Part shown: piece by piece, positions 28,942 through 37,602 of the stretch | Layout: every line of letters begins with the position of its first letter | How positions within the stretch are numbered: position 1 is the first letter of the stretch | Assembly (NCBI RefSeq): GCF_001695835.1 | Contig: NZ_MBSO01000006.1 | Coordinates: 103,224-167,223, forward strand | DNA: 64,000 nt | From: Ensifer sp. LC11 | GTDB taxonomy: Bacteria > Pseudomonadota > Alphaproteobacteria > Rhizobiales > Rhizobiaceae | Direction: 5' to 3' | The notes under the pieces: generated by a model | Seen by the model: the letters and a program-made list of their open reading frames with translations, nothing else | Told to the model about the DNA's origin: nothing | Database searches by the model: none | Translations under genes and position numbers: made by a program

Positions 28942-30078
28942 TCAAATCAGCTGACGTGCCGCGAGATTGCGCATCAAGTGCGATGCGCCAAAAGTCCAGG
29001 GACTGCACTCGGTCGACAATCGTACCGTGTTGACCAGCGACCCCAGCTGGGCGTTTGAGATTGTCACGACATCACCGAGCTTGTGGGTAAAGCCCTGGCC
29101 TGGCACGTCGCGATCTTCGACCGGGGCAAACAGCGTGCCCATGAACAACAGGAAACCGTCGGGATATTGGTGATGGGCGCCGATGGTCTGTGCCACGAGG
29201 TCAAGCGGGTCGCGACTGATCTCCTTCATCGAGCTGCGCCCGGTCAGGACGTAGCCATCTTCGCCTTCGATCCTCAGATCGAGTTCGGCCTTGCGGACGT
29301 CATCGATCGAATAGCTTTCATCGAACAGCCGAATGAACGGGCCGAGTGCGCAGGAGGCGTTGTTGTCCTTGGCCTTGCCAAGCAAAAGTGCCGAGCGCCC
29401 TTCGACATCGCGCAGGTTCACATCGTTGCCGAGCGTCGCCCCTTTTACCCGGCCCTTGCTGTCCACAGCCAACACGACTTCCGGTTCCGGGTTGTTCCAT
29501 CTCGATATCGGGTGCAGTCCTACCTCATCACCATACCCAACTGCAGACATGACCTGCCCTTTGGTGAAAACTTCGGCGTCAGGACCGATTCCGACTTCGA
29601 GGTACTGCGACCAGACCCCCTCCTCGATCAGGGCCTCCTTGACCTTGGTCGCTTCCGGCGAACCGGCCTTGAGGTTGCGCAGGCTGTCGCCCACAAGCAC
29701 CATCACGCGTTCGCGGATCTTGGAGGCGAGGTCGGGGTTTCCTGCGGCACGCTCCTCGATCACCCGTTCGAGCATCGAGCGTGCGAATGTCACGCCGCAG
29801 GCTTTGATTGCCTGAAGGTCACATGGCGCGAGCAGCCGCGGCGCCTCGGAGACCCTTGGTGCTGCGGAGAGAACCTCGGCCAGCTTGCAGATCGCCCTTC
29901 CCTCTCGTGCTCGGACGAACGCGACAGGATCATCCATCTCCAAGAGATCACGCATCGTTGGCGCTTCTTTTGTGGTGATGTCGAACACCACGCCGGCCCT
30001 AACCACCACCAGCACCGGCCCCTTCTCCTGTGATAACCACACGCGACCTACGAGGGTGCCATTCCTATCGAGTTCCAT
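28942..30078 (-). CDS. Fumarylacetoacetate hydrolase-family enzyme of sugar-acid catabolism
   Basis: 378-residue FAH-superfamily protein. The C-terminal domain carries EVGLHPISRWNNPEPEVVLAV with the acidic metal ligands, GATLGNDVNLRDVEGR, and KAKDNNASCALGPF. FAH proteins in sugar oxidation clusters act either as 2-keto-3-deoxy-pentonate dehydratases or as 2,4-diketo-3-deoxy-acid hydrolases. Only one SDR is present in this operon, which favours the dehydratase option (product alpha-ketoglutarate semialdehyde from a pentose), but this is inference. Last gene of the leftward operon; its start overlaps the epimerase stop region (TGATATG). Confidence 0.8.
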   Translation of the reverse strand: MELDRNGTLVGRVWLSQEKGPVLVVVRAGVVFDITTKEAPTMRDLLEMDDPVAFVRAREGRAICKLAEVLSAAPRVSEAPRLLAPCDLQAIKACGVTFARSMLERVIEERAAGNPDLASKIRERVMVLVGDSLRNLKAGSPEATKVKEALIEEGVWSQYLEVGIGPDAEVFTKGQVMSAVGYGDEVGLHPISRWNNPEPEVVLAVDSKGRVKGATLGNDVNLRDVEGRSALLLGKAKDNNASCALGPFIRLFDESYSIDDVRKAELDLRIEGEDGYVLTGRSSMKEISRDPLDLVAQTIGAHHQYPDGFLLFMGTLFAPVEDRDVPGQGFTHKLGDVVTISNAQLGSLVNTVRLSTECSPWTFGASHLMRNLAARQLI

Positions 30079-30079
30079 A

Positions 30080-30964
30080 TCACTGTTCCCATTCCACAGT
30101 CATCGAACCAGTCAGCTCCTGGCCGTCTTCAAGTATCATCAAGCCTGGCCGGCCCACCAGGTTATGTGCGTCCACTGGGTGGGAAACCGGCTCGAAACAA
30201 AAGAAGTCCGCCTTCGCGCTCGGCGAATAGAGCACCGCATACGCAAGATTATCGGAGGCCGAGATCCTGACGGAAACCGCCCCCTCTCCCTGCAGGATGA
30301 CCGCCTCTCCGGCCCACCCGCCGAAGGCGTTGTTGATCCATTGTTCAGGCAATGCCCGCCCGTCGCCGAAATTCCAGTCTGGAACTTCACCGACGTTTCG
30401 ACAACCAATGGGCAGGTGATCTCTGTCCTCTAGCCATATCTCCGCGGCGTGAAATTGCAGCCGAGTGCCCGCGTTTCGCGGAAACCACGGATGGAACCCG
30501 ATGCCGAAGGGGAGTGGTTGTCCCGACATGTTTTGAACTGTCAGCTTTATTTCCAGCTTTTCGGGCCCAAGGGTGAAGACCTGCCGTGCCAGATAACGAA
30601 ATGGACCGATCTCTCCATCGCATTCGAGTTCGACGGTCTCGCCGCTGCGAGCAAGCAATCGCCAGCGCCGCTGGAAGCCATCCCCGTGGATAGGGAATGG
30701 CTCGCCGACAAGGTTGGCCGGAATGGGATGAAACGCACCGTCATGTTCGAAACCGCCGCGTGAGATGCGGTTCGAGAATGGAACAAGCACATTACACCCC
30801 AGTTCGAAGGGACCATCTTCCATTCGGCCATTCCACGGCCTGAATACGGGAAGCCATTCGCCGGCAGGATGTCTGACATCAAGCCGTGCGATGCCACCGC
30901 CAAGTGCCGGGATCAGCTGCAAGTGCGCCTTGCTGTTCTCGACAGTGATCCGCTCGGCAATCAT
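30080..30964 (-). CDS. Aldose 1-epimerase (mutarotase) family protein
   Basis: 294 residues of the galactose-mutarotase fold: NVLVPFSNRISRGGF, FPIHGDGFQRRW with the first catalytic histidine, GIGFHPWFPR with the second, and the C-terminal glutamate region near the end. It interconverts sugar anomers so that the dehydrogenase can use the right ring form. It starts immediately after the SDR stop (TAGATG) and overlaps the FAH gene region, showing tight coupling. Confidence 0.85.
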   Translation of the reverse strand: MIAERITVENSKAHLQLIPALGGGIARLDVRHPAGEWLPVFRPWNGRMEDGPFELGCNVLVPFSNRISRGGFEHDGAFHPIPANLVGEPFPIHGDGFQRRWRLLARSGETVELECDGEIGPFRYLARQVFTLGPEKLEIKLTVQNMSGQPLPFGIGFHPWFPRNAGTRLQFHAAEIWLEDRDHLPIGCRNVGEVPDWNFGDGRALPEQWINNAFGGWAGEAVILQGEGAVSVRISASDNLAYAVLYSPSAKADFFCFEPVSHPVDAHNLVGRPGLMILEDGQELTGSMTVEWEQ

Positions 30965-31705
30965 CTACCAACCGCCGTCGATGGCGAAGTTCTGTCCTGT
31001 GATCATGTCCGAAGCCGGTGAGACGAGGAAATAGACGAGTTCCGCCACATCCTCGGGCGTTACGCGTGTTTTGAGGCATTGCCGCTCGAGGACCCAGTCG
31101 TTGTATTGCTGAAGCCGATCGGCAAATACCCGGTTCTCAGCTTCAGAAACCACCGCTCCAGGCGAAATCGCATTGACGTTGATCCCGAATGGTCCGAGTT
31201 CGCGAGCCAAGGATTTGGTCAGGCCGATCATAGCGCCCTTCGATGCCACGTAGGGCACATAACCGTCCCATTGGCCGTTGAGCGTAATGGAAGCAAAGTT
31301 GAGGATCTTGCCGCGCCTCTTGCGTTTCATCACGTCGGCGCAGGCTCGAACGGCTGCAAACGCAGCCGACGAATTGACGCGGATCTGGTCCTCGTACTCC
31401 GCCAGACTGAATTCCTGGAACGGCTTGTTGATTATAAGGGCGGCGTTGTTGATCAGGATATCGATACCGCCTGGGGCTTCGGCCTCCAGCCGGATGAGAT
31501 GCTCGGATCGCTCAAGGTCGTTCAGATCGCATCCGAGAAAACGGACGTTTTCGCCGAGACCTTCAATCGGGCCTGGCGCCTCGAGGCCAGGACGGTCGAG
31601 GATGATGACCGCCGCGCCTTCCGCGGCGAGTTTACTGGCCTGGGCTCGACCGAGCGTGCCTAGTCCACCGGTGACAAGCGCCACTTTTCCCTGAAGTGCT
31701 TTCAT
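30965..31705 (-). CDS. SDR-family sugar dehydrogenase
   Basis: Classical SDR, 246 residues from ATG 31705 with GAGGGG before it (a GTG at 31720 would add five residues). VTGGLGTLGRAQASKLA is the cofactor motif, NNAA follows, the catalytic serine is in NFASITLNG and the YVPYVASKGAM segment holds Tyr and Lys; C-terminus ITGQNFAIDGGW. It probably oxidises the imported aldose at C1 to a lactone. The actual sugar is unknown. Confidence 0.82.
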   Translation of the reverse strand: MKALQGKVALVTGGLGTLGRAQASKLAAEGAAVIILDRPGLEAPGPIEGLGENVRFLGCDLNDLERSEHLIRLEAEAPGGIDILINNAALIINKPFQEFSLAEYEDQIRVNSSAAFAAVRACADVMKRKRRGKILNFASITLNGQWDGYVPYVASKGAMIGLTKSLARELGPFGINVNAISPGAVVSEAENRVFADRLQQYNDWVLERQCLKTRVTPEDVAELVYFLVSPASDMITGQNFAIDGGW

Positions 31706-31716
31706 GTGCGTTCCCC

Positions 31717-32448
31717 TCACAGCACGGACTGGACTTCGTCGATCGACGTTTCGCTGATGCGCTTGTCGAGCACGATTTGCCCACGCGCCATGGCGACCAC
31801 CCTGTCACAGGAATCGAAGACGTGGTGCATGTTATGGCTGATGAAGATGCCGGTGACGTTCTGTCCCTTCAACGAGCGAACGAACCCAATGACTTTGTTC
31901 GTTTCCTTGACCGAAAGATGGTTCGTGGGCTCGTCAAGGATCATCACCTTCGACTTGAAATGCATGGCACGGGCGATCGCCACACCCTGTCGTTGGCCGC
32001 CTGAGAGTTCGCCGACCAAGGCGTCAGGCGAGCGCAGATGAAGATCGACATCTGCGATGGCCTGGACGCTCTCCTCGCGCATCTTGCGGATATCCAGAAC
32101 CCCGAGGCCGAAGAAGGAGTATTTGAGCGGCTCGCGACCGATAAACAGGTTCCGCGCGATAGACATGGTCGGGACCATGGAGTTGTACTGATAGATAGTT
32201 TCGATGCCCAGCCGCATGGAGTCGCGCGGGCTCGATATCGCAGCCTCTTTTCCCTCGACAAAGATACTGCCTTCGTCCTGCTTCTGGACACCGGACAGGA
32301 TGTTGATGAGTGTCGATTTGCCCGCGCCGTTGTCGCCAATCAGACCGACGGCCTCATTGCGTGCGAAATCGACCGAGACGCCTTTCAGAGCATGGACGCC
32401 CGAATACCATTTGTGCAGGTTCCGGACGGATACAATCGGACCGTTCAT
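31717..32448 (-). CDS. Sugar ABC transporter ATPase, single-domain CUT2 type
   Basis: 243-residue ATPase: GDNGAGKSTLINILSG Walker A, LSGGQRQGVAIARAM signature, VMILDEPTNHLSV Walker B and ISHNMHHVFD switch. Most ribose-type importers have a double-length ATPase of about 500 residues; this one has one domain, like the fructose-type FrcA of rhizobia, so it should work as a homodimer. It is followed by the SDR gene and preceded by the permease gene with a 3-base gap. Confidence 0.88.
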   Translation of the reverse strand: MNGPIVSVRNLHKWYSGVHALKGVSVDFARNEAVGLIGDNGAGKSTLINILSGVQKQDEGSIFVEGKEAAISSPRDSMRLGIETIYQYNSMVPTMSIARNLFIGREPLKYSFFGLGVLDIRKMREESVQAIADVDLHLRSPDALVGELSGGQRQGVAIARAMHFKSKVMILDEPTNHLSVKETNKVIGFVRSLKGQNVTGIFISHNMHHVFDSCDRVVAMARGQIVLDKRISETSIDEVQSVL

Positions 32449-32451
32449 GGC

Positions 32452-33438
32452 TTAAACCTCCACCTTGATGGATTTTGCCCGCTTGCGAAGCCAGGAGTTG
32501 GCGACGACAGCAAAGATCGTCAGCGACCCGATCGCAAACTTGAACCAATTGGCGTCGACCTGGCTAAGAATGAGACCGTTGTCGATCACGCGGATGAGGA
32601 TGACACCAATGATACCGCCGAAGACCGCTCCAACGCCACCGTTCAGGGCGGTGCCACCAATGACGGCTGCGGCAACCGCTTGGAGCTCCATGCCCTCGCC
32701 AATTGAGGGCAGCGGCGACCCAAGGCGAAGCACCTGAATAAGTCCGGCGAAGCCGCTCAGTACCGAGCAGAGAATGAAACAAGCGATTTTGACGCGCGCA
32801 GTCGGGATCCCAAGGGCGTCGGCCGCCGGCAGGAAACCACCGGTCGCTCTGATCCAGTTGCCGAAGTTTGTACGGCTCAGGAGCAGCGACACGAGAACGG
32901 CGATGGCCAGAAACCAGAGGAACGACATGCGCAGCAATTGGCCAGGCCCAACAAAACTGGTGAAGAGCCATGTGGGAAGATCAGCGGGCAAGAGGGGCGG
33001 AAAGCCGCCGGAGATCACGACCGTAAGAGATCTGGCAACAAACATCATGCCAAGCGTGGTTATGAAGCTTGGGATCGCAAAACGGATGGTCAGATAGCCG
33101 TTCAGCAGTCCTATCGCCACACAGACGAGAAGGCCGGCGATCAGTGCCATCGGGAACGAAATCCCCGTGGCCATCAAAACGGCCATCGTCATCGGCATCA
33201 GCGCGAAAACGGCTCCGACAGAAAGATCGAATTCTCCGCAGATCATCAAGACAGTGACGCCGATCGCAACCAGCGCCATCTCCGGCAGAATCCCAAAGAA
33301 GCCTCGCAGGTTATCAAAGCTCAAGAAGACGCCGCCAGACCGGATCTGGAAGAGAATTATCAGCAGCAAGAGGAGAAGGAGCGCCGCCAGCTCCGGCTTC
33401 TCCATGTAGATTTTCAGCATTCTTTTCATCGCATGCAC
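32452..33438 (-). CDS. CUT2-family sugar ABC transporter permease
   Basis: 328-residue RbsC/FrcC-like membrane protein with about ten hydrophobic segments, MALVAIGVTVLMICGEFDLSVGAVFALM near the front and GGTALNGGVGAVFGGIIGVIL late in the chain, both typical of this permease family. ATG codons at 33438 and 33429 are possible; GGGAG lies 3 bases before the first and 12 before the second, so 33429 may be the real start. It is separated from the binding protein gene by a 137-base gap with a hairpin. Confidence 0.87.
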   Translation of the reverse strand: MHAMKRMLKIYMEKPELAALLLLLLLIILFQIRSGGVFLSFDNLRGFFGILPEMALVAIGVTVLMICGEFDLSVGAVFALMPMTMAVLMATGISFPMALIAGLLVCVAIGLLNGYLTIRFAIPSFITTLGMMFVARSLTVVISGGFPPLLPADLPTWLFTSFVGPGQLLRMSFLWFLAIAVLVSLLLSRTNFGNWIRATGGFLPAADALGIPTARVKIACFILCSVLSGFAGLIQVLRLGSPLPSIGEGMELQAVAAAVIGGTALNGGVGAVFGGIIGVILIRVIDNGLILSQVDANWFKFAIGSLTIFAVVANSWLRKRAKSIKVEV

Positions 33439-33487
33439 TCCCGTGCGGCAGGGCGGCGCGTTTCGCGGGCCTGCCGGCCAAATTCAT

Positions 33488-33519
33488 TGCTTTGCGCGCC
33501 GTGTCCGACACGCAAAGCA
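33488..33519 (-). other. Stem-loop carrying a TGTCCGACA palindrome between binding protein and permease
   Basis: TGCTTTGCG (33488-33496) and CGCAAAGCA (33511-33519) form a 9-bp stem; the loop holds CGTGTCCGACA, whose core TGTCCGACA equals the core of the GntR-type palindrome at 36558-36574. It may be an attenuating or stabilising hairpin, an internal regulator site, or both. Confidence 0.45.
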
Positions 33520-33575
33520 CATGCTCATCAACAGGCTCTTTCCCCGAAAACCCTCCGATTTTCGCAGAAACGCGT

Positions 33576-34556
33576 CTACCGCAGGCCCTGTGCTGAAAGG
33601 TCCATAATGTTGTCGGCGTCGGCCGGACGGACGATCCCCTGCCCCGTGTCAATGTCAGCTGGAACGAGGCCAAAATTCTTGGCGAGGTAGACCTGCATGA
33701 CAGGCATGAAGCCCTGCATGTATGGCTGCTGATCGACCTGGACCTGAACGTAGCCTGTCTGCATTTGCTGGACGACTTCGGGCACCAGATCGAAGCCGCC
33801 CAGGAGCACCTGGCCCGGCGCGACCCCACGGTCCTTCAGCACCCTTGCTACGGCGGCATGCCAGAAGCCGGTATCGAAATAGGCGGTTGTGTCGGGGTGC
33901 GCATTGAGATAGGCGCCGACACGATCGGACGTGATCGCAAGGTCCGTGCCGCTGTCGATCCGTTCCCACGAGATCTCTCGGCCGGGGTTTGCAGCCTTAT
34001 ATTCCGCGAGGAAATCCATCACACCCTGTCCGCGGGCCTCGGACCAGTTCTGGCCAGGCGCGGAAATTCCGACCAACACTTTGATCGGTCCCTCCTTCGG
34101 AAAATTCTCCGACATGGCCTTTCCAAGCGAGTATCCGGCACGCCGGAAACCCTGGCCGACGAAAGCAGCGCGCGCATTTCCTTTCGCCCCCTCGCTGTCG
34201 TCCACGTTGACGCCGATGACCTCAACGCCGTCCTTGGCGGCCCGAGCGATGACGTCGTCGAACGCCTTGTCATCCACAATGGAGGTCAAGAGTGCGTCGG
34301 GCTTACTCGCCAACGCAGCCTCCATATTGGAGAGCTGTTGCTCAACAGAGCCTTCGGTCTGCGTAAACACCATCTGGCAACTTGCGCCGATCTTCTCACA
34401 GGCGTCGTCGAACCCCTTTTTGACCGCCTGCCAGAATGTATTCGACGCCGACGAGTGGTGCGTGAAGACGATCTTCAACGGTTCCGCCGATGCGCCGAGC
34501 GCGGTCGAACCGAAAAGTGCCAGCCCCAATGCACTCCCAATCAATACTGTTCGCAT
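33576..34556 (-). CDS. CUT2-family sugar ABC transporter substrate-binding protein
   Basis: 326-residue periplasmic protein of the ribose-binding type I fold. The signal peptide ends near GASAEP, the mature part opens LKIVFTHHSSASNTFWQAVKKGFDDAC, and GVNVDDSEGAKGNARAAFVGQ and GGFDLVPEVVQQMQTGYV are characteristic hinge and ligand regions. It heads the transporter genes and lies downstream of the dehydratase gene. The ligand is an aldose not identifiable by sequence alone. Confidence 0.88.
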   Translation of the reverse strand: MRTVLIGSALGLALFGSTALGASAEPLKIVFTHHSSASNTFWQAVKKGFDDACEKIGASCQMVFTQTEGSVEQQLSNMEAALASKPDALLTSIVDDKAFDDVIARAAKDGVEVIGVNVDDSEGAKGNARAAFVGQGFRRAGYSLGKAMSENFPKEGPIKVLVGISAPGQNWSEARGQGVMDFLAEYKAANPGREISWERIDSGTDLAITSDRVGAYLNAHPDTTAYFDTGFWHAAVARVLKDRGVAPGQVLLGGFDLVPEVVQQMQTGYVQVQVDQQPYMQGFMPVMQVYLAKNFGLVPADIDTGQGIVRPADADNIMDLSAQGLR

Positions 34557-34599
34557 GCTTGCTCCTCCTTAAGCTGCAGAATTGCGAAAGAACCCGGTC

Positions 34600-35802
34600 C
34601 TAGTCCCCGCGCGACGTGCGACGGGACACCGTAAATGCCTTTTCGAGGTCGGGATTGAGCTCCATGCCGAGACCGGCACCTGGCGGCACTGTGATCATCC
34701 CGTTTCGAACTTCCGGAAGCGCCGTGACCAGATCGCGATACCAGGTCTTGTAGAAAGCCCGAACGCTCTCCTGGACCAACGCGTTGGGTGCGTTGAGCGA
34801 CAGGTGCGTCGATGCGCAAAGAACGACCGGGCCGGTGCAGTCATGCGGCGCCACGGGGAGATGCCAAGCTTCCGCCATCGCCGCGATCTTGCGGGCCTCC
34901 GACAAGCCGCCACACCAGCTGATATCCAGCATGACCACGCCAGCGGCGTCGGTCTCCAGGAGGTCGCGGAAAGCCCATCGCGAACCCAACGTTTCCGACG
35001 CCGAGATCGGCGCAGGCGAGACGGCTGCATAGCGCTTGAGGCTGGAGAGGCTGTCCATCTTGATGGGATCCTCGTGCCAGAACGTTTGATACGGCGCGAG
35101 CGCTTTGGCTATCTGCATTGCCGGTAACAGCTGCCACATCGAGTGGAACTCGACCATGATATCCATGCGGTCACCGACGGCGTCGCGGATCTTTTGAAAT
35201 GGCACCAACGCCGATTTCAAATCGGGGACCGAAATATACTGACCGCGCGACTTTTCCGCTGCGATGTCAAACGGCCAGATTTTCATCGCCGTAATCCCCT
35301 CTTCCAAGAGGGAAATTGCCAGTTCGTCGGCGCGATGCAGGAAGCCGTTGAGGTCGTCGTAGTTGCGGGTGCCGGCAGACGACAGATCGTAATTTGCGGT
35401 CGTCTGACCGGTTGCCTTTTTGATGTACTCTGTACCGGCACAGGTGTTGTAGGTGCGGATCTCGTTGCGGCTGAAACCGCCGAGCAACTGTGCGATCGGC
35501 TGACCTGTCGCCTTTCCGAAGATATCCCAGAGCGCGATGTCAAAAGCCGAATTGCCACGCACCTCTGCACCGGACGACCGAAACCCGAGATAACCCACCA
35601 GGTCATTTGCCAGCAGATCGATCTGCAGCGGGTTTCGCCCGATTGCACGAGGGGCGACGTACTCGTGGATGTAAGCCTCGACGGTTTCTGCGCCAAAGAA
35701 GGTTTCTCCGAGCCCGGTCAACCCCTCGTCGGTATGGACCAGCAGCCAAAGCAGGTTCGGCCGCTCCGCTACGCGGACCGTCTCAAGTCTCGTAATTTTC
35801 AT
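34600..35802 (-). CDS. Enolase-superfamily sugar-acid dehydratase (mandelate racemase family)
   Basis: 400-residue member of the MR/MLE group. Metal ligands appear as the glutamates in IMVEFHSMW, WHEDPI and SASETLG; MKIWPFD is the KxK-like strand and APHDCTGPV carries the conserved histidine-aspartate catalytic pair. It should dehydrate a sugar acid (aldonate) to a 2-keto-3-deoxy acid. The neighbouring SDR, lactonase and FAH enzyme give the steps before and after. Substrate stereochemistry cannot be read from sequence. Confidence 0.87.
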   Translation of the reverse strand: MKITRLETVRVAERPNLLWLLVHTDEGLTGLGETFFGAETVEAYIHEYVAPRAIGRNPLQIDLLANDLVGYLGFRSSGAEVRGNSAFDIALWDIFGKATGQPIAQLLGGFSRNEIRTYNTCAGTEYIKKATGQTTANYDLSSAGTRNYDDLNGFLHRADELAISLLEEGITAMKIWPFDIAAEKSRGQYISVPDLKSALVPFQKIRDAVGDRMDIMVEFHSMWQLLPAMQIAKALAPYQTFWHEDPIKMDSLSSLKRYAAVSPAPISASETLGSRWAFRDLLETDAAGVVMLDISWCGGLSEARKIAAMAEAWHLPVAPHDCTGPVVLCASTHLSLNAPNALVQESVRAFYKTWYRDLVTALPEVRNGMITVPPGAGLGMELNPDLEKAFTVSRRTSRGD

Positions 35803-35813
35803 CAGGTTGTCCT

Positions 35814-36536
35814 CTATGCGATTCCAGCCGCGAGCAGCGCTTTTGCGCTCTCGTCGAAATGGCGGGCCATAAGCTGGCTGGCGGCTTGCGGATCGCCAGC
35901 AAGGATTGCCTCGGCCAACTCGATATGTATCCGGTTCATGGCATGCCGCTCGGCGTCGGACGCGCGGCTGCGCCAGCCGATCGGCCAGGTCTGTCGGGAG
36001 ACACCCTGGAACGCGCCGACGATTATCGAGAAGATCGGGTTCTTGGAGGCGCGAGCGATCTCCAGGTGAAAGGCAAGGTCGCTTTCCATGACCTTGTCCG
36101 CATCGGCGAAATTGGTCTCCATCGCTTTCGCATGGCCGAGAATGATGCGGGCTTCCGCGTCGGTTCGGCGAAGTGCAGCCAGTGTCGATGTTCGCATCTC
36201 TATCGTTCGGCGAACGTCATAGACCTGGTTGATGTTGATCTGGGCCGTGTGCACGCCGTGCTCGATCATCAAGGACATCGCGCCATGATCGAGCTGGGCC
36301 ACCGTGGCACGCTTTCCGACGTTGAGATCAATCAGCCGCATCGTGGCAAGCGACCTGAATGCTTCACGCACCACCGACCGGGACACGCTCAGTTCCTTCG
36401 ACAGCGTGGCCTCGCTCGGCAGTCGGTCACCCGGACCAAGTTCGTTCGTCCGGATGTGCTGGGTAATGGCGCCGACAGCGGTGCTGACGAGATTACCTCC
36501 TGCAAGCTGCTCTTCGTCGGCCGGCGCTACACTCAT
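35814..36536 (-). CDS. GntR-family (FadR/FCD) regulator of the sugar-acid cluster
   Basis: 240 residues: winged helix with LGPGDRLPSEATLSKELSVSRSVVREAFRSL, followed by an FCD domain with DLAFHLEIARASKNPIF and the late RHFDESAK histidine region that usually binds metal and sugar acid. It ends the leftward operon's upstream side (11 bases before the dehydratase gene) and is divergent from the SMP-30 lactonase; a 17-bp palindrome lies between them. Likely repressor relieved by an aldonate or keto-deoxy acid. Confidence 0.88.
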   Translation of the reverse strand: MSVAPADEEQLAGGNLVSTAVGAITQHIRTNELGPGDRLPSEATLSKELSVSRSVVREAFRSLATMRLIDLNVGKRATVAQLDHGAMSLMIEHGVHTAQININQVYDVRRTIEMRTSTLAALRRTDAEARIILGHAKAMETNFADADKVMESDLAFHLEIARASKNPIFSIIVGAFQGVSRQTWPIGWRSRASDAERHAMNRIHIELAEAILAGDPQAASQLMARHFDESAKALLAAGIA

Positions 36537-36557
36537 TTTCGTCTCCCGGCTTTATAA

Positions 36558-36574
36558 AACCTGTCCGACAGGTT
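36558..36574. promoter_or_regulatory. GntR operator palindrome between regulator and lactonase
   Basis: AACCTGTCCGACAGGTT is a perfect 8+1+8 inverted repeat centred 30 bases upstream of gntR and about 80 bases upstream of the lactonase. The TGTCnGACA core is typical of FadR-type regulators. It overlaps a TATAAAA stretch that could be the -10 region. Confidence 0.72.
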
Positions 36575-36646
36575 GAATTGAACCGAGTCATAATTTATGC
36601 GTAAGCTGTGTGTCAACAACCAATTTGAAGACAGCACGGAGGAATT

Positions 36647-37543
36647 ATGAAAGTCGAAATGGACGTCGCCCTCGCGGCGGAAAACATCGTTGGAGAGAGC
36701 GCCGTATGGGATGAGCGGCAGAGCAAGCTGTGTTGGGTCGACATCGTCGGAAAGTCGATCCATCGGCTGTGTCCGAATTCGGGCAAACATGAAAAGTGGA
36801 GTTTCCCCGACCTGATCACCTCAATCGGTCTTCGCAACGACGGTGGCGCCATCGTCGGATTGCGGAAATCAATTGCCCTATGGGAGTTTGGAGGTGAGCT
36901 TCAGGTCATGGCGGAGGTCGAACCGGAGCTTCCGCGCAACCGCCTGAATGAAGGCATCGTCGGGCCAGACGGGGCTTTCTGGGTTGGCACGATGCAGGAC
37001 AACATCGCTGCCGATGACAGGCCGCAGGCGACGACCGCAAAAACCGGGAGACTCTACCGGTACGCGCACGGGGCATTGCATCCGGTTTCGGACGATCGGT
37101 TCGGAATCACAAACACGCTGATATGGACCGACAATGGTCGGTTTATCACGGCAGACACTGAAGACAATGTGATCTACAGCTATGCGCTCGATGCCAGCTC
37201 CCGGTCGCTTCACGACAGACGATCGATCCTTTCTGGTTTCGATCGCGGTCTTCCGGACGGCTCTTGCATGGATGCCGAAGGCTTCATCTGGAACTGCCGC
37301 GTCGCCGGCGGCGGTTGTGTGGTTCGGTTTGCCCGGGACGGTAAAATTGACCGCGTTGTCGATGTACCCTGCTCCTGGCCCACCAGTTGCGCATTCGGTG
37401 GTCCAGAGTTTGAAACCCTGTTCGTAACCTCGGCTCGCTTTACGATGAGCGACGAACACCTTGCCCGCAATCAGCACGAGGGTGCAGTCTTCGCGGTGCG
37501 CACGGGGACCTGTGGGCTGCCGACCAACCGTTTCAGTCAATGA
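36647..37543 (+). CDS. SMP-30/gluconolactonase-family sugar lactonase
   Basis: 298-residue beta-propeller lactonase. Metal-binding residues are visible in ENIVGESAVWDERQSKLCWVDI (glutamate), RLNEGIVGPDGAFWVGTM (asparagine/aspartate), GITNTLIWTDNG and GLPDGSCMDAEGFIWNC (aspartate). It hydrolyses the sugar lactone made by the SDR to the aldonate that the enolase-family enzyme dehydrates. Divergent from gntR, so it is co-regulated through the shared palindrome. No signal peptide, so cytoplasmic. Confidence 0.88.
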   Translation: MKVEMDVALAAENIVGESAVWDERQSKLCWVDIVGKSIHRLCPNSGKHEKWSFPDLITSIGLRNDGGAIVGLRKSIALWEFGGELQVMAEVEPELPRNRLNEGIVGPDGAFWVGTMQDNIAADDRPQATTAKTGRLYRYAHGALHPVSDDRFGITNTLIWTDNGRFITADTEDNVIYSYALDASSRSLHDRRSILSGFDRGLPDGSCMDAEGFIWNCRVAGGGCVVRFARDGKIDRVVDVPCSWPTSCAFGGPEFETLFVTSARFTMSDEHLARNQHEGAVFAVRTGTCGLPTNRFSQ

Positions 37544-37570
37544 CAGTCTATGTTGTCCGAAAGCATTGAC

Positions 37571-37600
37571 GCGGGCTTGAAGATAGGGCCCGCTGTTTTC
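37571..37600 (+). terminator. Probable terminator after the lactonase gene
   Basis: GCGGGC and GCCCGC form a stem with an 11-base interior, followed by TGTTTTC. It lies in the convergent gap with the DUF6438 gene. Confidence 0.5.
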
Positions 37601-37602
37601 GA

